Assembly (NCBI GenBank): GCA_021323535.1
Contig: JAJONO010000009.1
Span: forward strand, 47,444 to 111,443
Reading direction: 5' to 3'
Length of the DNA stretch: 64,000 nt
Source: Bacteroidota bacterium
Lineage (GTDB): Bacteria > Bacteroidota > Bacteroidia > B-17B0 > Aurantibacillaceae
This document shows positions 1 through 6,756 of this stretch, piece after piece. Position 1 is the first letter of the stretch. Every line of letters begins with the position of its first letter. Under the pieces are notes generated by a model. The model saw nothing but the letters and a program-made list of their open reading frames with translations. It was not told the DNA's origin and did no database searches. Made by a program: the position numbers and the translations under genes.

Positions 1-123
1 AGGATCGTTGTTATGAGCGCTATGGGAAACTTGCGCGAACGTGCCCTTGAAAGCGGAGCCGATCATTTCCTGGAAAAGCCTATAAGCTTTAGTTCACTAA
101 ATGAAATTATAGGTGTGAAGTAA
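1..123 (+). CDS. Response regulator receiver domain, C-terminal end (partial)
   Basis: The reading frame is open at the left edge of the window and runs 40 codons to a TAA stop. The residues MSAMG followed by SGADHFLEKP fit the last third of a CheY-like receiver: a small hydroxyl residue at the end of beta-4 and the conserved Lys-Pro at the end of beta-5. The protein stops shortly after this, so the receiver is at its C terminus, either as a stand-alone regulator or as the tail of a hybrid kinase. The phosphorylated Asp is outside the window. Family assignment is fairly secure; the partner is unknown. Confidence 0.75.
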   Translation, partial: RIVVMSAMGNLRERALESGADHFLEKPISFSSLNEIIGVK

Positions 124-322
124 TTCATATCGCAACAGCTGTAAAACCACAGAACAACAGTTGTTTCAGCAGGATAGCTTTCCTAATTTGTCAGATTGAA
201 TTTGAAAAAATTAACATAAATGATGTGATTCTGCATCACAAACTCCACAGAACGGGGAATTATATTCACAAGTAAAATAAGTGTAAAAACATAATTAATG
301 CATTATCAGTAAATTAAATTTC

Positions 323-338
323 TGGCATAATATTTATA
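323..338 (+). promoter_or_regulatory. Sigma-54-like promoter motif, no gene directly downstream
   Basis: TGGCAT, five bases, then TTATA. It has the same form as the motifs found before many start codons in this window, but the next 500 bp contain no ORF. It lies 83 bases before the hairpin at 406-441. Confidence 0.35.
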
Positions 339-347
339 ATTACAATG

Positions 348-452
348 GTATCTCACTCATCATATATATAAGGGGAGATGGATTCTTATAAGAGGGTTTG
401 CGTTAGGGGGATGCAACACTTCAAGTAAAATTCCATCCCCCTTTCTTCTTTT
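348..452 (+). ncRNA. Candidate small RNA with intrinsic terminator
   Basis: A promoter-like TGGCAT motif at 323 would start transcription near 348. At 406-441 GGGGGATG pairs perfectly with CATCCCCC, followed by the pyrimidine-rich run TTTCTTCTTTT, as in an intrinsic terminator. The transcript would be about 100 nt. Inside it the only ORFs are 8 and 16 codons; the 16-codon one (ATG at 378) directly abuts an AGGGGAG sequence, too close for a normal ribosome binding site. I recognise no known RNA family. Both the existence and the ends are inferred. Confidence 0.35.
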
Positions 453-492
453 AGGAATATTCTGATTTCACAATTGACCTTTTATCATGGAT

Positions 493-800
493 GTTTTTCA
501 GCTACGGATTTGTTTTAATCCTGATGTTTTTTAGCCACAGATTTAGGCTGATTACACAGATTATAATTTTGTTTACCTTTTAGCTTAAAGTGTTGGTGTT
601 TTTCAGCCACAGATTAATGCTGATTACACAGATAATTATTTCCACAAATTAGTTTAATCCACAGTTAAAGCATTGATGTTTTTTGCCACAGATTTATGCT
701 GATTTACACAGATAATTATTTCCACAAATTAGTTTAATTCACAGTTAAAGGCTTGATGCTTTCAGCCACAGATTTACGCTGATTTGCACAGATCATAATT
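493..800. repeat. Intergenic tandem repeat, about 80-bp unit
   Basis: A core resembling GCCACAGATTTATGCTGATT, followed by ACACAGAT, occurs at about 534, 606, 685 and 765, with a degenerate copy near 501. Spacings are 72, 79 and 80 bases. The 606 and 685 units also share a tail containing TTCCACAAATTAGTTTAAT. Copies differ by scattered substitutions, so the array is not recent. No ORF passes through it. Dispersed repeats of this general look are common between genes in Bacteroidota; the function is unknown. Confidence 0.8.
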
Positions 801-836
801 CTGTTTACTATCATGGTCATAATCTGAATTTGTTAA

Positions 837-852
837 TGGCATATTTTTTTGA
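837..852 (+). promoter_or_regulatory. Sigma-54-like promoter motif before the 901 lipoprotein gene
   Basis: TGGCATATTTTTTTG: TGGCAT, five bases, TTT. It lies 64 bases before the ATG at 901. A 6-bp inverted repeat at 862-879 sits between motif and start codon. Confidence 0.45.
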
Positions 853-900
853 AATGTGTTGTAACGGCAACATCGCCGTTATATAACTAAAACTAATGAT

Positions 901-1470
901 ATGAATAATTTACTTAAGATCATTGTTTTGTTATTTGCCTCAATTATCTTCTTTGGTTCCTGTAAAACAATGTCGGTGACTAAACGACATTACAACAAAG
1001 GCTTTTATGTGAGTCGTTCACACAAAATGAAAGCTCCGGAAAAATCTGACAACAAAAGTTCAGCCACAGTAACTAAAGAAAAAACAGAGAATGCAGAACT
1101 GCTTGTTACTAAAGAAACAAAAGCTTCTGTAAGTGATGAAAAGGAAATTGTTGCGCCTGACAATGACAATCCCTTCATTGCTAAAAAAGGCCCTAAAAAG
1201 CTTTTTAACAGCAAAGCCAGCGACTTTTCTACCGGCGGAGACATTGAACTTAGCAACGTTGTAAAGCATCCCTGGAAAGCAGGAAAAATGACTGCGGCAA
1301 AAGCTGCGGAAGATGATGCCCTGAGTTTATTGTGGATACTGATCGTGGCCCTTCTGATCATTTACATTGTGGGAATTCTTCTCGACGGTTTCGGGTTGGG
1401 TGGAATAATCCACATTCTCGGCGTGATCGTACTAGTGTTACTGATCCTATGGTTACTTAAATTAATTTAA
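901..1470 (+). CDS. Lipoprotein with a C-terminal lmo0937-like membrane domain
   Basis: This is a 189-residue protein. It begins with a lipoprotein signal peptide (MNNLLKIIVLLFASIIFFGSC, Cys21 as the lipidation site), continues with a charged Lys/Glu/Ser-rich linker to about residue 135, and ends with about 48 hydrophobic residues forming two membrane segments around a GLGGIIHILGVI motif. That end matches the small lmo0937-type membrane protein encoded alone at 7816. It would tether a lipidated N terminus to a membrane hairpin, an unusual topology that could bridge two membranes or lie twice in one. A sigma-54-like motif at 837 precedes it and a terminator at 1490 follows, so it is probably monocistronic. 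Function unknown. Confidence 0.8.
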   Translation: MNNLLKIIVLLFASIIFFGSCKTMSVTKRHYNKGFYVSRSHKMKAPEKSDNKSSATVTKEKTENAELLVTKETKASVSDEKEIVAPDNDNPFIAKKGPKKLFNSKASDFSTGGDIELSNVVKHPWKAGKMTAAKAAEDDALSLLWILIVALLIIYIVGILLDGFGLGGIIHILGVIVLVLLILWLLKLI

Positions 1471-1489
1471 AAATTAACAGTTGTAAAAA

Positions 1490-1520
1490 AACAGCGGACT
1501 TTCAGGCCCGCTGTTTTTTT
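1490..1520 (+). terminator. Intrinsic terminator after the 901 gene
   Basis: AACAGCGG pairs with CCGCTGTT across a 10-base loop, followed by a run of T. Confidence 0.85.
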
Positions 1521-1615
1521 GTTTTAATAGCCGGAATTACCACTTAAATAATCCATTCGGAGCAAAGCCTCATTTAAGTAGTATTCCTGATACGAATCTT
1601 TAGTCCGTTCAAAAT

Positions 1616-1819
1616 GTGGATATCCTGTTCATAGCTGTTAGTATGCTGTTAACAGGGTTTTATGGCACAAACATTTCTAAGATCATCCTGAAAACCATTT
1701 TTGTCATGAAAATCAGCAGCGAAGGATACAACAGGGAGAAAAACAAAAAATTAAGTTTCATTGTAAATCTGTTCTACGTTTTATTTACAGCGGGAATTCT
1801 CTTCTTTGTTACGAGATAA
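1616..1819 (+). CDS. Small membrane protein, unknown (GTG start)
   Basis: This is a 67-residue ORF starting with GTG. It has two hydrophobic stretches (about residues 4-30 and 47-65) separated by a polar, lysine-rich loop (SEGYNREKNKKLS), which suits a two-helix membrane protein with the loop in the cytoplasm. No ATG fits; the GTG start has no clear ribosome binding site. It ends 37 bases before the next gene. I do not recognise the family. It could be a chance ORF, but the hydrophobic pattern with basic loop argues for a real protein. Confidence 0.45.
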   Translation: MDILFIAVSMLLTGFYGTNISKIILKTIFVMKISSEGYNREKNKKLSFIVNLFYVLFTAGILFFVTR

Positions 1820-1856
1820 ATCGCTAGGTTATTTTCTCCACATTTTATTTAACGGC

Positions 1857-2345
1857 ATGAAAAATTATTTACCATTGGCGTTTGTTTTATTATTCGCTGC
1901 CTCAAAATCACAAACCATTACACCGGGTAATAGTACCATAGTTCCTGGAGGAGGATTTGACAAACTCCCTTCAGATAAAACAACTGTTGCTCCACCCGAG
2001 AAAGTAAAACTCAATTTTGAAACCGAACATCCCTCGCGTACAACAGTGAAATGGAAAGTTCAGGGAGACAAATACTGGGTAAGTTATACCGATCCTAAAA
2101 CCAATATGGATCACATTATCGTTTATGACCAGGATGGTAAAGTCATTCACAAGGAAAGTGAAACCGATCATCTTGTTTATCCGTCAGCTATTTCTGATTA
2201 CTATAAACAAAAATTTCCGGGTGAAAAATTCAGAGTATGGCAAACGGAAAAGGACAATGGAAAAACATTGTATTACATTATGAGAAAAGGAAAGAACATC
2301 TGGTTCGACCAGGAAGGTAAACCTCTTCCCGACAATTCAAAATAA
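1857..2345 (+). CDS. Exported PepSY-like domain protein
   Basis: This is a 162-residue protein taken from ATG 1857, because MKNYLPLAFVLLFAASKSQ makes a clean signal peptide; a frame-open extension to 1806 would bury it. The mature part is polar. The C-terminal half (YPSAISDYYKQKFPGEKF..., then tyrosine- and lysine-rich strands ending in a DQEGKPL motif) resembles the PepSY-like / putative beta-lactamase-inhibitor-like fold common in exported Bacteroidota proteins. It probably binds peptides or a protein partner in the periplasm. It forms a likely two-gene unit with the small membrane protein 5 bases downstream. Confidence 0.7.
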   Translation: MKNYLPLAFVLLFAASKSQTITPGNSTIVPGGGFDKLPSDKTTVAPPEKVKLNFETEHPSRTTVKWKVQGDKYWVSYTDPKTNMDHIIVYDQDGKVIHKESETDHLVYPSAISDYYKQKFPGEKFRVWQTEKDNGKTLYYIMRKGKNIWFDQEGKPLPDNSK

Positions 2346-2350
2346 TTATT

Positions 2351-2533
2351 ATGAGAAACAAGGTTCTTATCGCGCTTATTCTTTTGGCAGTTCTGCTTTT
2401 TATTTCTGTTATCTTCCAGGTTATCCTTGGTATTTTCAAAATAGGTTTCTGGGTTGGGATCATCCTTACTCTTATTGTTATCGGCTTCATTCTCTCACGC
2501 CTCTCAAAGCGTAACAAACCCGGCACAAATTAA
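2351..2533 (+). CDS. Small two-helix membrane protein
   Basis: This is a 60-residue, almost wholly hydrophobic protein (residues 4-50) with a basic tail (SRLSKRNKPGTN), which by the positive-inside rule puts the C terminus in the cytoplasm. It starts five bases after the PepSY-like gene and is followed directly by a terminator, so the two are probably co-transcribed. The family is not recognised. It belongs to the group of tiny membrane proteins typical of this part of the window. Confidence 0.65.
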   Translation: MRNKVLIALILLAVLLFISVIFQVILGIFKIGFWVGIILTLIVIGFILSRLSKRNKPGTN

Positions 2534-2563
2534 AAACGCTCCCACATGGTGAGAGCGTTCTTT
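2534..2563 (+). terminator. Intrinsic terminator
   Basis: AACGCTC pairs with GAGCGTT, followed by CTTT, just after the stop at 2533. Confidence 0.75.
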
Positions 2564-2579
2564 CCTTTTAAATATCCAT

Positions 2580-2750
2580 TCACTTTTTCTTAAATAGAAA
2601 AGTTCCGCCGATTAAAGCGAGGACAAATAATACCACAAAAATAAAAAAGAGTATTTTTGCGATACCGGCTGCGCTTTCGGCAATTCCGGTGAATCCGAAT
2701 ACAGCTGCTATAATTGCAACCACAAGAAAAATGAGCGACCAGCGTAACAT
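2580..2750 (-). CDS. DUF1328 family small membrane protein
   Basis: This is a 56-residue protein, [20 protein letters not shown] then [20 protein letters not shown] and a hydrophobic end closing in FLFKKK. The opening MLRW, the GFTGIAxxAAxIAK motif and the two membrane helices are the hallmarks of the DUF1328 (YtjA-like) family, proteins of 50-60 residues found in many bacteria with no proven function and often induced by stress. A TGGCAC-type promoter motif lies 52 bases upstream. Convergent with the gene ending at 2533. Confidence 0.85.
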   Translation of the reverse strand: MLRWSLIFLVVAIIAAVFGFTGIAESAAGIAKILFFIFVVLFVLALIGGTFLFKKK

Positions 2751-2786
2751 AGGTTTATTTTTTATTGATTAATATACCAGATACAA

Positions 2787-2802
2787 TTTAAAAATTGTGC
2801 CA
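2787..2802 (-). promoter_or_regulatory. Sigma-54-like promoter motif for the DUF1328 gene
   Basis: Minus strand TGGCACAATTTTTAAA: TGGCAC, five bases, TT. It lies 52 bases before the ATG at 2750 and overlaps the 3' end region of the next minus-strand gene. Confidence 0.4.
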
Positions 2803-2803
2803 G

Positions 2804-3295
2804 CTACTTCACGTTTTTCGGATTCTTTTCTCCCTCTTCGTACCTTCTGAAATACTGCATATTTATAAATGCAACAATGATACTTGCGGCCGATCCTTCA
2901 AAGAATAATACTATCGAAGGAACATTCGGAAATACACCGTAAGTGTTTTCAAAAAATAATTGTCTGAGCTCAGCATCATAATATGAATACACATAACAGA
3001 ACGCGCTGAAGAGAAGAAATGACCATAATCCTGTAAAGAAGGCGGTACCGAATACCTGCAGAAAAGGTACAAAGTTATGTCTTAATTTGATCCATCTTCT
3101 TATCTCAAATAAACACACGAGACAAAGGATCACATAGTTTACCATCCTTAATTCAGTTACGTGCAGCAGTCCCACTATTTTCATTACTAAAAGAAAAATG
3201 ATATAAAGCACGCAAGAGATTGTTCCGTACAACAGCACGGTTGTTCTGACCTTCGACATAGGAAGTTCAGGGGATGTTAGTTTTACAGATTCCAT
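2804..3295 (-). CDS. DUF4199-like four-helix membrane protein
   Basis: This is a 163-residue integral membrane protein with four predicted helices at about residues 18-40, 52-66, 80-105 and 126-148. The pattern (short cytoplasmic start, helix pair, FGTAFFTGLWSFLLFS helix, long polar loop with YDAELRQ, last helix and charged tail RRYEEGEKNPKN) resembles DUF4199 proteins, which are widespread in Bacteroidota and uncharacterised. The assignment is by pattern, not by a diagnostic residue. A TGGCAC motif 39 bases upstream is paired divergently with the motif serving the gene at 3391. Confidence 0.6.
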   Translation of the reverse strand: MESVKLTSPELPMSKVRTTVLLYGTISCVLYIIFLLVMKIVGLLHVTELRMVNYVILCLVCLFEIRRWIKLRHNFVPFLQVFGTAFFTGLWSFLLFSAFCYVYSYYDAELRQLFFENTYGVFPNVPSIVLFFEGSAASIIVAFINMQYFRRYEEGEKNPKNVK

Positions 3296-3318
3296 ATTCT
3301 ATCTTTTAAATAACGCAT

Positions 3319-3334
3319 GGAAAAACTCGTGCCA
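3319..3334 (-). promoter_or_regulatory. Sigma-54-like promoter motif for the 3295 gene
   Basis: Minus strand TGGCACGAGTTTTTCC, 39 bases before the ATG at 3295. It is back to back with the plus-strand motif at 3354. Confidence 0.5.
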
Positions 3335-3353
3335 TTCAGGGACTTCTTATTTC

Positions 3354-3369
3354 TGGCATGTTAATTATG
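3354..3369 (+). promoter_or_regulatory. Sigma-54-like promoter motif for the DUF748 gene
   Basis: TGGCATGTTAATTATG, 37 bases before the preferred ATG at 3391. If this is the promoter, the alternative start codons at 3358 and 3367 would lie inside it. Confidence 0.4.
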
Positions 3370-3390
3370 TTAAGATTAAAAAAAATTAAC

Positions 3391-4650
3391 ATGAATACTG
3401 ATAAGAAGCCATCCCGCTTCAAAAAAAAACACAAAGTATTACTTGGTATTGTTCTAATCCTGGTCGCAATCAGACTCGCGCTTCCTTATGTGATTCTGCA
3501 CTTCGCAAATAAAACTCTTGCTACCATGGATGGTTATTATGGAAAAATCCGGGATATCGATCTTGCTATTTACCGCGGCGCCTATAAAGTAAAAGACATT
3601 TACCTGCATAAAAAAGATTCTGTGACCAATATGGAGACAGATTTTTTCGACGCGCAGCTCATCGATCTTTCTATTCATTGGGGAGCATTACTTGAAGGAA
3701 AGATTGTAGGTGGTATCAAACTGGAAGGCCCGTCCATTTATTTTACAAAGGATAAAGTAGAACCAAAAGAAGTTGTTCAGGACTCAAGTGATTTCAGGAA
3801 ATTACTCGACGACTTTATGCCTTTGCGGGTAAATCGTTTTGAAATCAAGAGCGGTACCATAAAGTATATTGATCATACGTCTAGTCCAAAAGTAGACATT
3901 GAAATGAACAATACTTTTGTACGTGCCGAGAATCTAACCAATGTAAAAGGAGGATCCACACTTCCTTCAACTGTTACTGCCTCCGCAGACATTTATGATG
4001 GTACTCTTGAAATAAACATGAAACTTGATCCGCTGGCTGAAGATCCCACGTTTGATATGAACGCAGAACTGAAAAACACAAATCTTGTCAAACTAAACGA
4101 TTTCTTTAAGGCGTATGGAAAGTTTGATGTTACGCATGGCATTTTTGGTTTGTATGTTGAAGGCGCCGGTAAAGACGGAAAATTTGTCGGATATTTTAAG
4201 CCCATTATAAAAGACCTAAAAGTGATTGGCCCCGAAGACAAAGACGATAACCTCCTGAAAAAATTCTGGGAAGGAACCGTAGGAGCGGTTGGAATAGTTT
4301 TCAGGAACCAGCGTTACGACCAGGTTGGCACCAAAGTACCGATAGAAGGAACGTTTGAAAAAACCCAGGTAAAAGTGCTCACAGCTGTTGTTGAAGTGTT
4401 GCGTAATGCATTTATAGAAGCCTTGCGACCTACGATAGACAATGAAATCAATCTCGGAACAGTTGATGAGGGTACAGTGAAGCAAGGGCCCTTAAAAGAT
4501 ATGTTTAAAGATAAGGATAAGGAAAACACCAATGAACCTGACATTCAGGTAAAAGAACCCGAAGAGAAAAAGGAAAAGAAAGGAATCTTCAAAAAAATAT
4601 TTAATGGTAAGAAAAAAGATACAGAACACGAAGAGGAAAAACCCAAATAA
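3391..4650 (+). CDS. DUF748 (AsmA-like) membrane-anchored protein
   Basis: This is a 419-residue protein from ATG 3391 (MNTDKKPSRFKKKHK). One N-terminal helix (KVLLGIVLILVAIRLALPYVIL) is followed by a long beta-rich periplasmic part and a very basic/acidic C-terminal tail (KEPEEKKEKKGIFKKIF). The segments GYYGKIRDIDLAIYRGAYKVKDI and the ISIHWGALLEGKIVGGI-type strand match DUF748, part of the AsmA-like group that forms lipid-conducting grooves between inner and outer membrane. The family is related to the TamB protein encoded further downstream. The start is inferred; 3358 and 3367 are alternatives. Confidence 0.75.
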   Translation: MNTDKKPSRFKKKHKVLLGIVLILVAIRLALPYVILHFANKTLATMDGYYGKIRDIDLAIYRGAYKVKDIYLHKKDSVTNMETDFFDAQLIDLSIHWGALLEGKIVGGIKLEGPSIYFTKDKVEPKEVVQDSSDFRKLLDDFMPLRVNRFEIKSGTIKYIDHTSSPKVDIEMNNTFVRAENLTNVKGGSTLPSTVTASADIYDGTLEINMKLDPLAEDPTFDMNAELKNTNLVKLNDFFKAYGKFDVTHGIFGLYVEGAGKDGKFVGYFKPIIKDLKVIGPEDKDDNLLKKFWEGTVGAVGIVFRNQRYDQVGTKVPIEGTFEKTQVKVLTAVVEVLRNAFIEALRPTIDNEINLGTVDEGTVKQGPLKDMFKDKDKENTNEPDIQVKEPEEKKEKKGIFKKIFNGKKKDTEHEEEKPK

Positions 4651-4654
4651 AAAA

Positions 4655-4674
4655 GGAGAAATTTTTATTTCTCC
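4655..4674. terminator. Bidirectional terminator between converging genes
   Basis: GGAGAAAT and ATTTCTCC form a perfect 8-bp stem with a 4-base loop, with A/T runs on both sides. It lies between stops at 4650 (+) and 4665 (-) and slightly overlaps the end of the latter. Confidence 0.7.
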
Positions 4675-5033
4675 CTTTCATGGGGTTTTTTCTGTATCTC
4701 TTCAACCTCTTTTATAAAAGCAGATATATTGGTGTCATTATATACACCGTAAGCATCGTTGAGTGTTCCTTTTTCTCCTTCGCTGGTTTCAATGGCATAT
4801 AAAATGGAGCTGTCGGCAGGATCGGATTCTCCTTCGAAACGGAAAAAATTAACGATCTTAACTTCGTCAGGGCGATACACTTTTTCTGTTGTTAATGATT
4901 TTAATCCTCCTTTTACAACTTTAAATTGTACTTCAAAACCATTTCTTGTTAATGAATTGATACAAGAACTCAGCGTACGCATTTCTTCCTTGTCGCCTTC
5001 TTCTTTATTAATTTTTACTGTCTTAGTTTTCAT
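4665..5033 (-). CDS. Small conserved Bacteroidota protein (RFEG/DAYG family)
   Basis: This is a 122-residue soluble protein. The core RFEGESDPADSSILYAIET followed by GEKGTLNDAYGVYND matches a family of roughly 100-residue Bacteroidota proteins with RFEGxSxPxDSSxLYAI and a GxKGxLxDAYGxY motif. Members are often labelled phosphoribosylpyrophosphate synthetase in databases, which I believe is wrong: there is no PRPP-binding loop and the protein is far too short. This copy has a longer charged N terminus (MKTKTVKINKEEGDKEE) than usual. The function is unknown. A TGGCAG-type motif lies 36 bases upstream. Confidence 0.7.
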   Translation of the reverse strand: MKTKTVKINKEEGDKEEMRTLSSCINSLTRNGFEVQFKVVKGGLKSLTTEKVYRPDEVKIVNFFRFEGESDPADSSILYAIETSEGEKGTLNDAYGVYNDTNISAFIKEVEEIQKKPHEREK

Positions 5034-5053
5034 AATTTCTTTTATTTAGTCAC

Positions 5054-5069
5054 TTCAATAATTCTGCCA
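5054..5069 (-). promoter_or_regulatory. Sigma-54-like promoter motif for the 5033 gene
   Basis: Minus strand TGGCAGAATTATTGAA, 36 bases before the ATG at 5033. Confidence 0.4.
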
Positions 5070-5094
5070 TTAAAGTGTGGTTATATTTCTACAT

Positions 5095-6747
5095 TTATTT
5101 GTTATCCGATTTCTTTAACATCGTTTCAGAGTTCACTCCCACCGCAGGCATGATGCCGCTTTGTAATGACTTCCAAGTATAATACAGGAAAAATTTATAG
5201 GGATACCTTTCGTAATAAATATCTGTTATCCTTGCCTCGCCTTTTTTTTCAGGATTTGAATTTTTGATCAATACATTCGCCATAAAGGAGGCGAACCGTT
5301 TCTTTTCACCTTTATTATCCTTATCCAGCAAATCCATTTTAAGATCATGATACATGAATTTCATTTTCCCTTTCGAATGACTTTCGTTTGCTCTAAAGGA
5401 AAACGACACTAAATCCAATTGTCCCTTCCTTATCGAAGCATTAGCTGTTTTCTCAAGCATCTGGTTAACTGCACTCAGCGGCATAGCGGATAAAGTTCCT
5501 GAACAAAAGAAAACTTCTTTGGAAGTAGTTAACGGAAAATTATAAAACGCATGGAGTTTTCCTTTATTCATAAATAAGGCATCAGCTTTTATTTTTAAGT
5601 CTCCGTTCTTAGCGAGGAGCGAGGTATCGTTATTCATACCGGTGACAGTACCACTTAATTCATTGAATGAAATTATTCCCGGTTCTTTGTTGCCCTCGGC
5701 GAGATGTTCATACACAATTTCAGAATGTTTTATCCGGATGGTATCCAGTTTTATTTTGAAAGGGATATTAAAGATGATTCTCTGAAGAGAGGGTTTTCTG
5801 ATTTTTTCCAGTTCCATGTTTTTGTCCCTGTGAACATTTAAATCGAATTGTCCAATCTCAAGGCCATTTGCAATAAACCAGTTTTTCTCGAAGAACAGTC
5901 CAACGTTCATAGAATGAAAACGTATTGAAGTTGCCTTTAATTTAACCCGGCTTACCTGTTTGCCGGCCTTTTCACCAAAATCTTCTTTCTTAAAATTAGG
6001 CTGTAAATCCAGGGAATCTATCGTTAAAAGAGAATCGAAATAAGAAGCGTACAGATTTTTTCCTTTTAATGTATACAAACCACCAGGTGTCCGGTAAACA
6101 CAGCTTTTCATCCTGATGATGAATCTCTTCGCGGTAAAATTTCTTTTCTGACGATCGGTGTTTTCGTTCACAAGAAAAGTTTTCAATTCAATTTCATTTT
6201 CGTTAGAAGAAAGAACTTCTGTAGGTTTATCTCCATGACCGTAAATTTTAAAGAGCGCGTTTTTCGTCTGGATATTATCAATAGAGATTTCATCCAGTTC
6301 TTTTGAAATCACTTTAAACAAAGTAACACGTTCATTAAGCGAATCCTTATTGGGTATTTCATTCTCCTGGAAAAGAACAATAACCGGATTTGTAAAGCTG
6401 AGTTTACGGGCGCACAGGCATCTGTCCGCCAAAAAAGAAAACGCGTTGATTCCACTTAACTTGATTTCATCAGCTATCAGGCAAAATGCCGCCTCATTCA
6501 CCGCTCTCTGTTTTACAGGCACAAATCCAACTTTCTTTAATGTTAAGCTCCTCCCGAAAATATTCACAGAACTTGCTTCAAGGGTAACAGCATACTTACC
6601 GTGAGTTTCTTCGACAACGCGCTCCTGTAAAATATGTTTTATTTTATCGTTCAGGTAAAGCCCGGCAAATACCTGGAGAAGAAAAACCAGCAAGAAAATA
6701 ACAACCACCGTAATGATGAGGAAACGGGCAATTTTTTTTAATGACAT
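5095..6747 (-). CDS. AsmA-like membrane-anchored protein
   Basis: This is a 550-residue protein. An N-terminal helix (residues 6-32, IARFLIITVVVIFLLVFLLQ) is followed by a large beta-rich region rich in short strands of the type VNIFGRSLTLKKVGF and LKIKADALFMNKGKLHAFYNFPL, as in AsmA/DUF748 proteins. It probably spans the periplasm and takes part in envelope lipid movement or restricts it. It is divergent from the YihY/BrkB gene with only 9 bases between the two start codons. Together with the 3391 gene and tamB it makes three AsmA-like genes within 10 kb. Family level is likely; exact subfamily not recognised. Confidence 0.65.
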   Translation of the reverse strand: MSLKKIARFLIITVVVIFLLVFLLQVFAGLYLNDKIKHILQERVVEETHGKYAVTLEASSVNIFGRSLTLKKVGFVPVKQRAVNEAAFCLIADEIKLSGINAFSFLADRCLCARKLSFTNPVIVLFQENEIPNKDSLNERVTLFKVISKELDEISIDNIQTKNALFKIYGHGDKPTEVLSSNENEIELKTFLVNENTDRQKRNFTAKRFIIRMKSCVYRTPGGLYTLKGKNLYASYFDSLLTIDSLDLQPNFKKEDFGEKAGKQVSRVKLKATSIRFHSMNVGLFFEKNWFIANGLEIGQFDLNVHRDKNMELEKIRKPSLQRIIFNIPFKIKLDTIRIKHSEIVYEHLAEGNKEPGIISFNELSGTVTGMNNDTSLLAKNGDLKIKADALFMNKGKLHAFYNFPLTTSKEVFFCSGTLSAMPLSAVNQMLEKTANASIRKGQLDLVSFSFRANESHSKGKMKFMYHDLKMDLLDKDNKGEKKRFASFMANVLIKNSNPEKKGEARITDIYYERYPYKFFLYYTWKSLQSGIMPAVGVNSETMLKKSDNK

Positions 6748-6756
6748 ATATATAGT

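Larger units (their letters stand above)
124..900. other. Long intergenic region, 777 bp
   Basis: No protein-coding gene is convincing here. 124-320 is plain AT-rich DNA in which I see nothing. 323-452 holds a promoter-like motif and a terminator-like hairpin (candidate small RNA, listed separately). 493-800 holds four to five copies of an intergenic repeat. 837-851 is a promoter motif for the lipoprotein gene at 901, and 862-879 is a short perfect inverted repeat (AACGGC/GCCGTT) between that promoter and the start codon. Confidence 0.7.

Noticed and set aside
1005..1361. Antisense ORF of 118 codons inside the 901 lipoprotein gene
   Set aside because: Shadow of the Lys/Glu-rich coding sequence; the plus-strand protein has a signal peptide, promoter motif and terminator.
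4665..5033. Phosphoribosylpyrophosphate synthetase
   Set aside because: The family is often labelled so, but at 122 residues and without a PRPP-binding loop it cannot be that enzyme.
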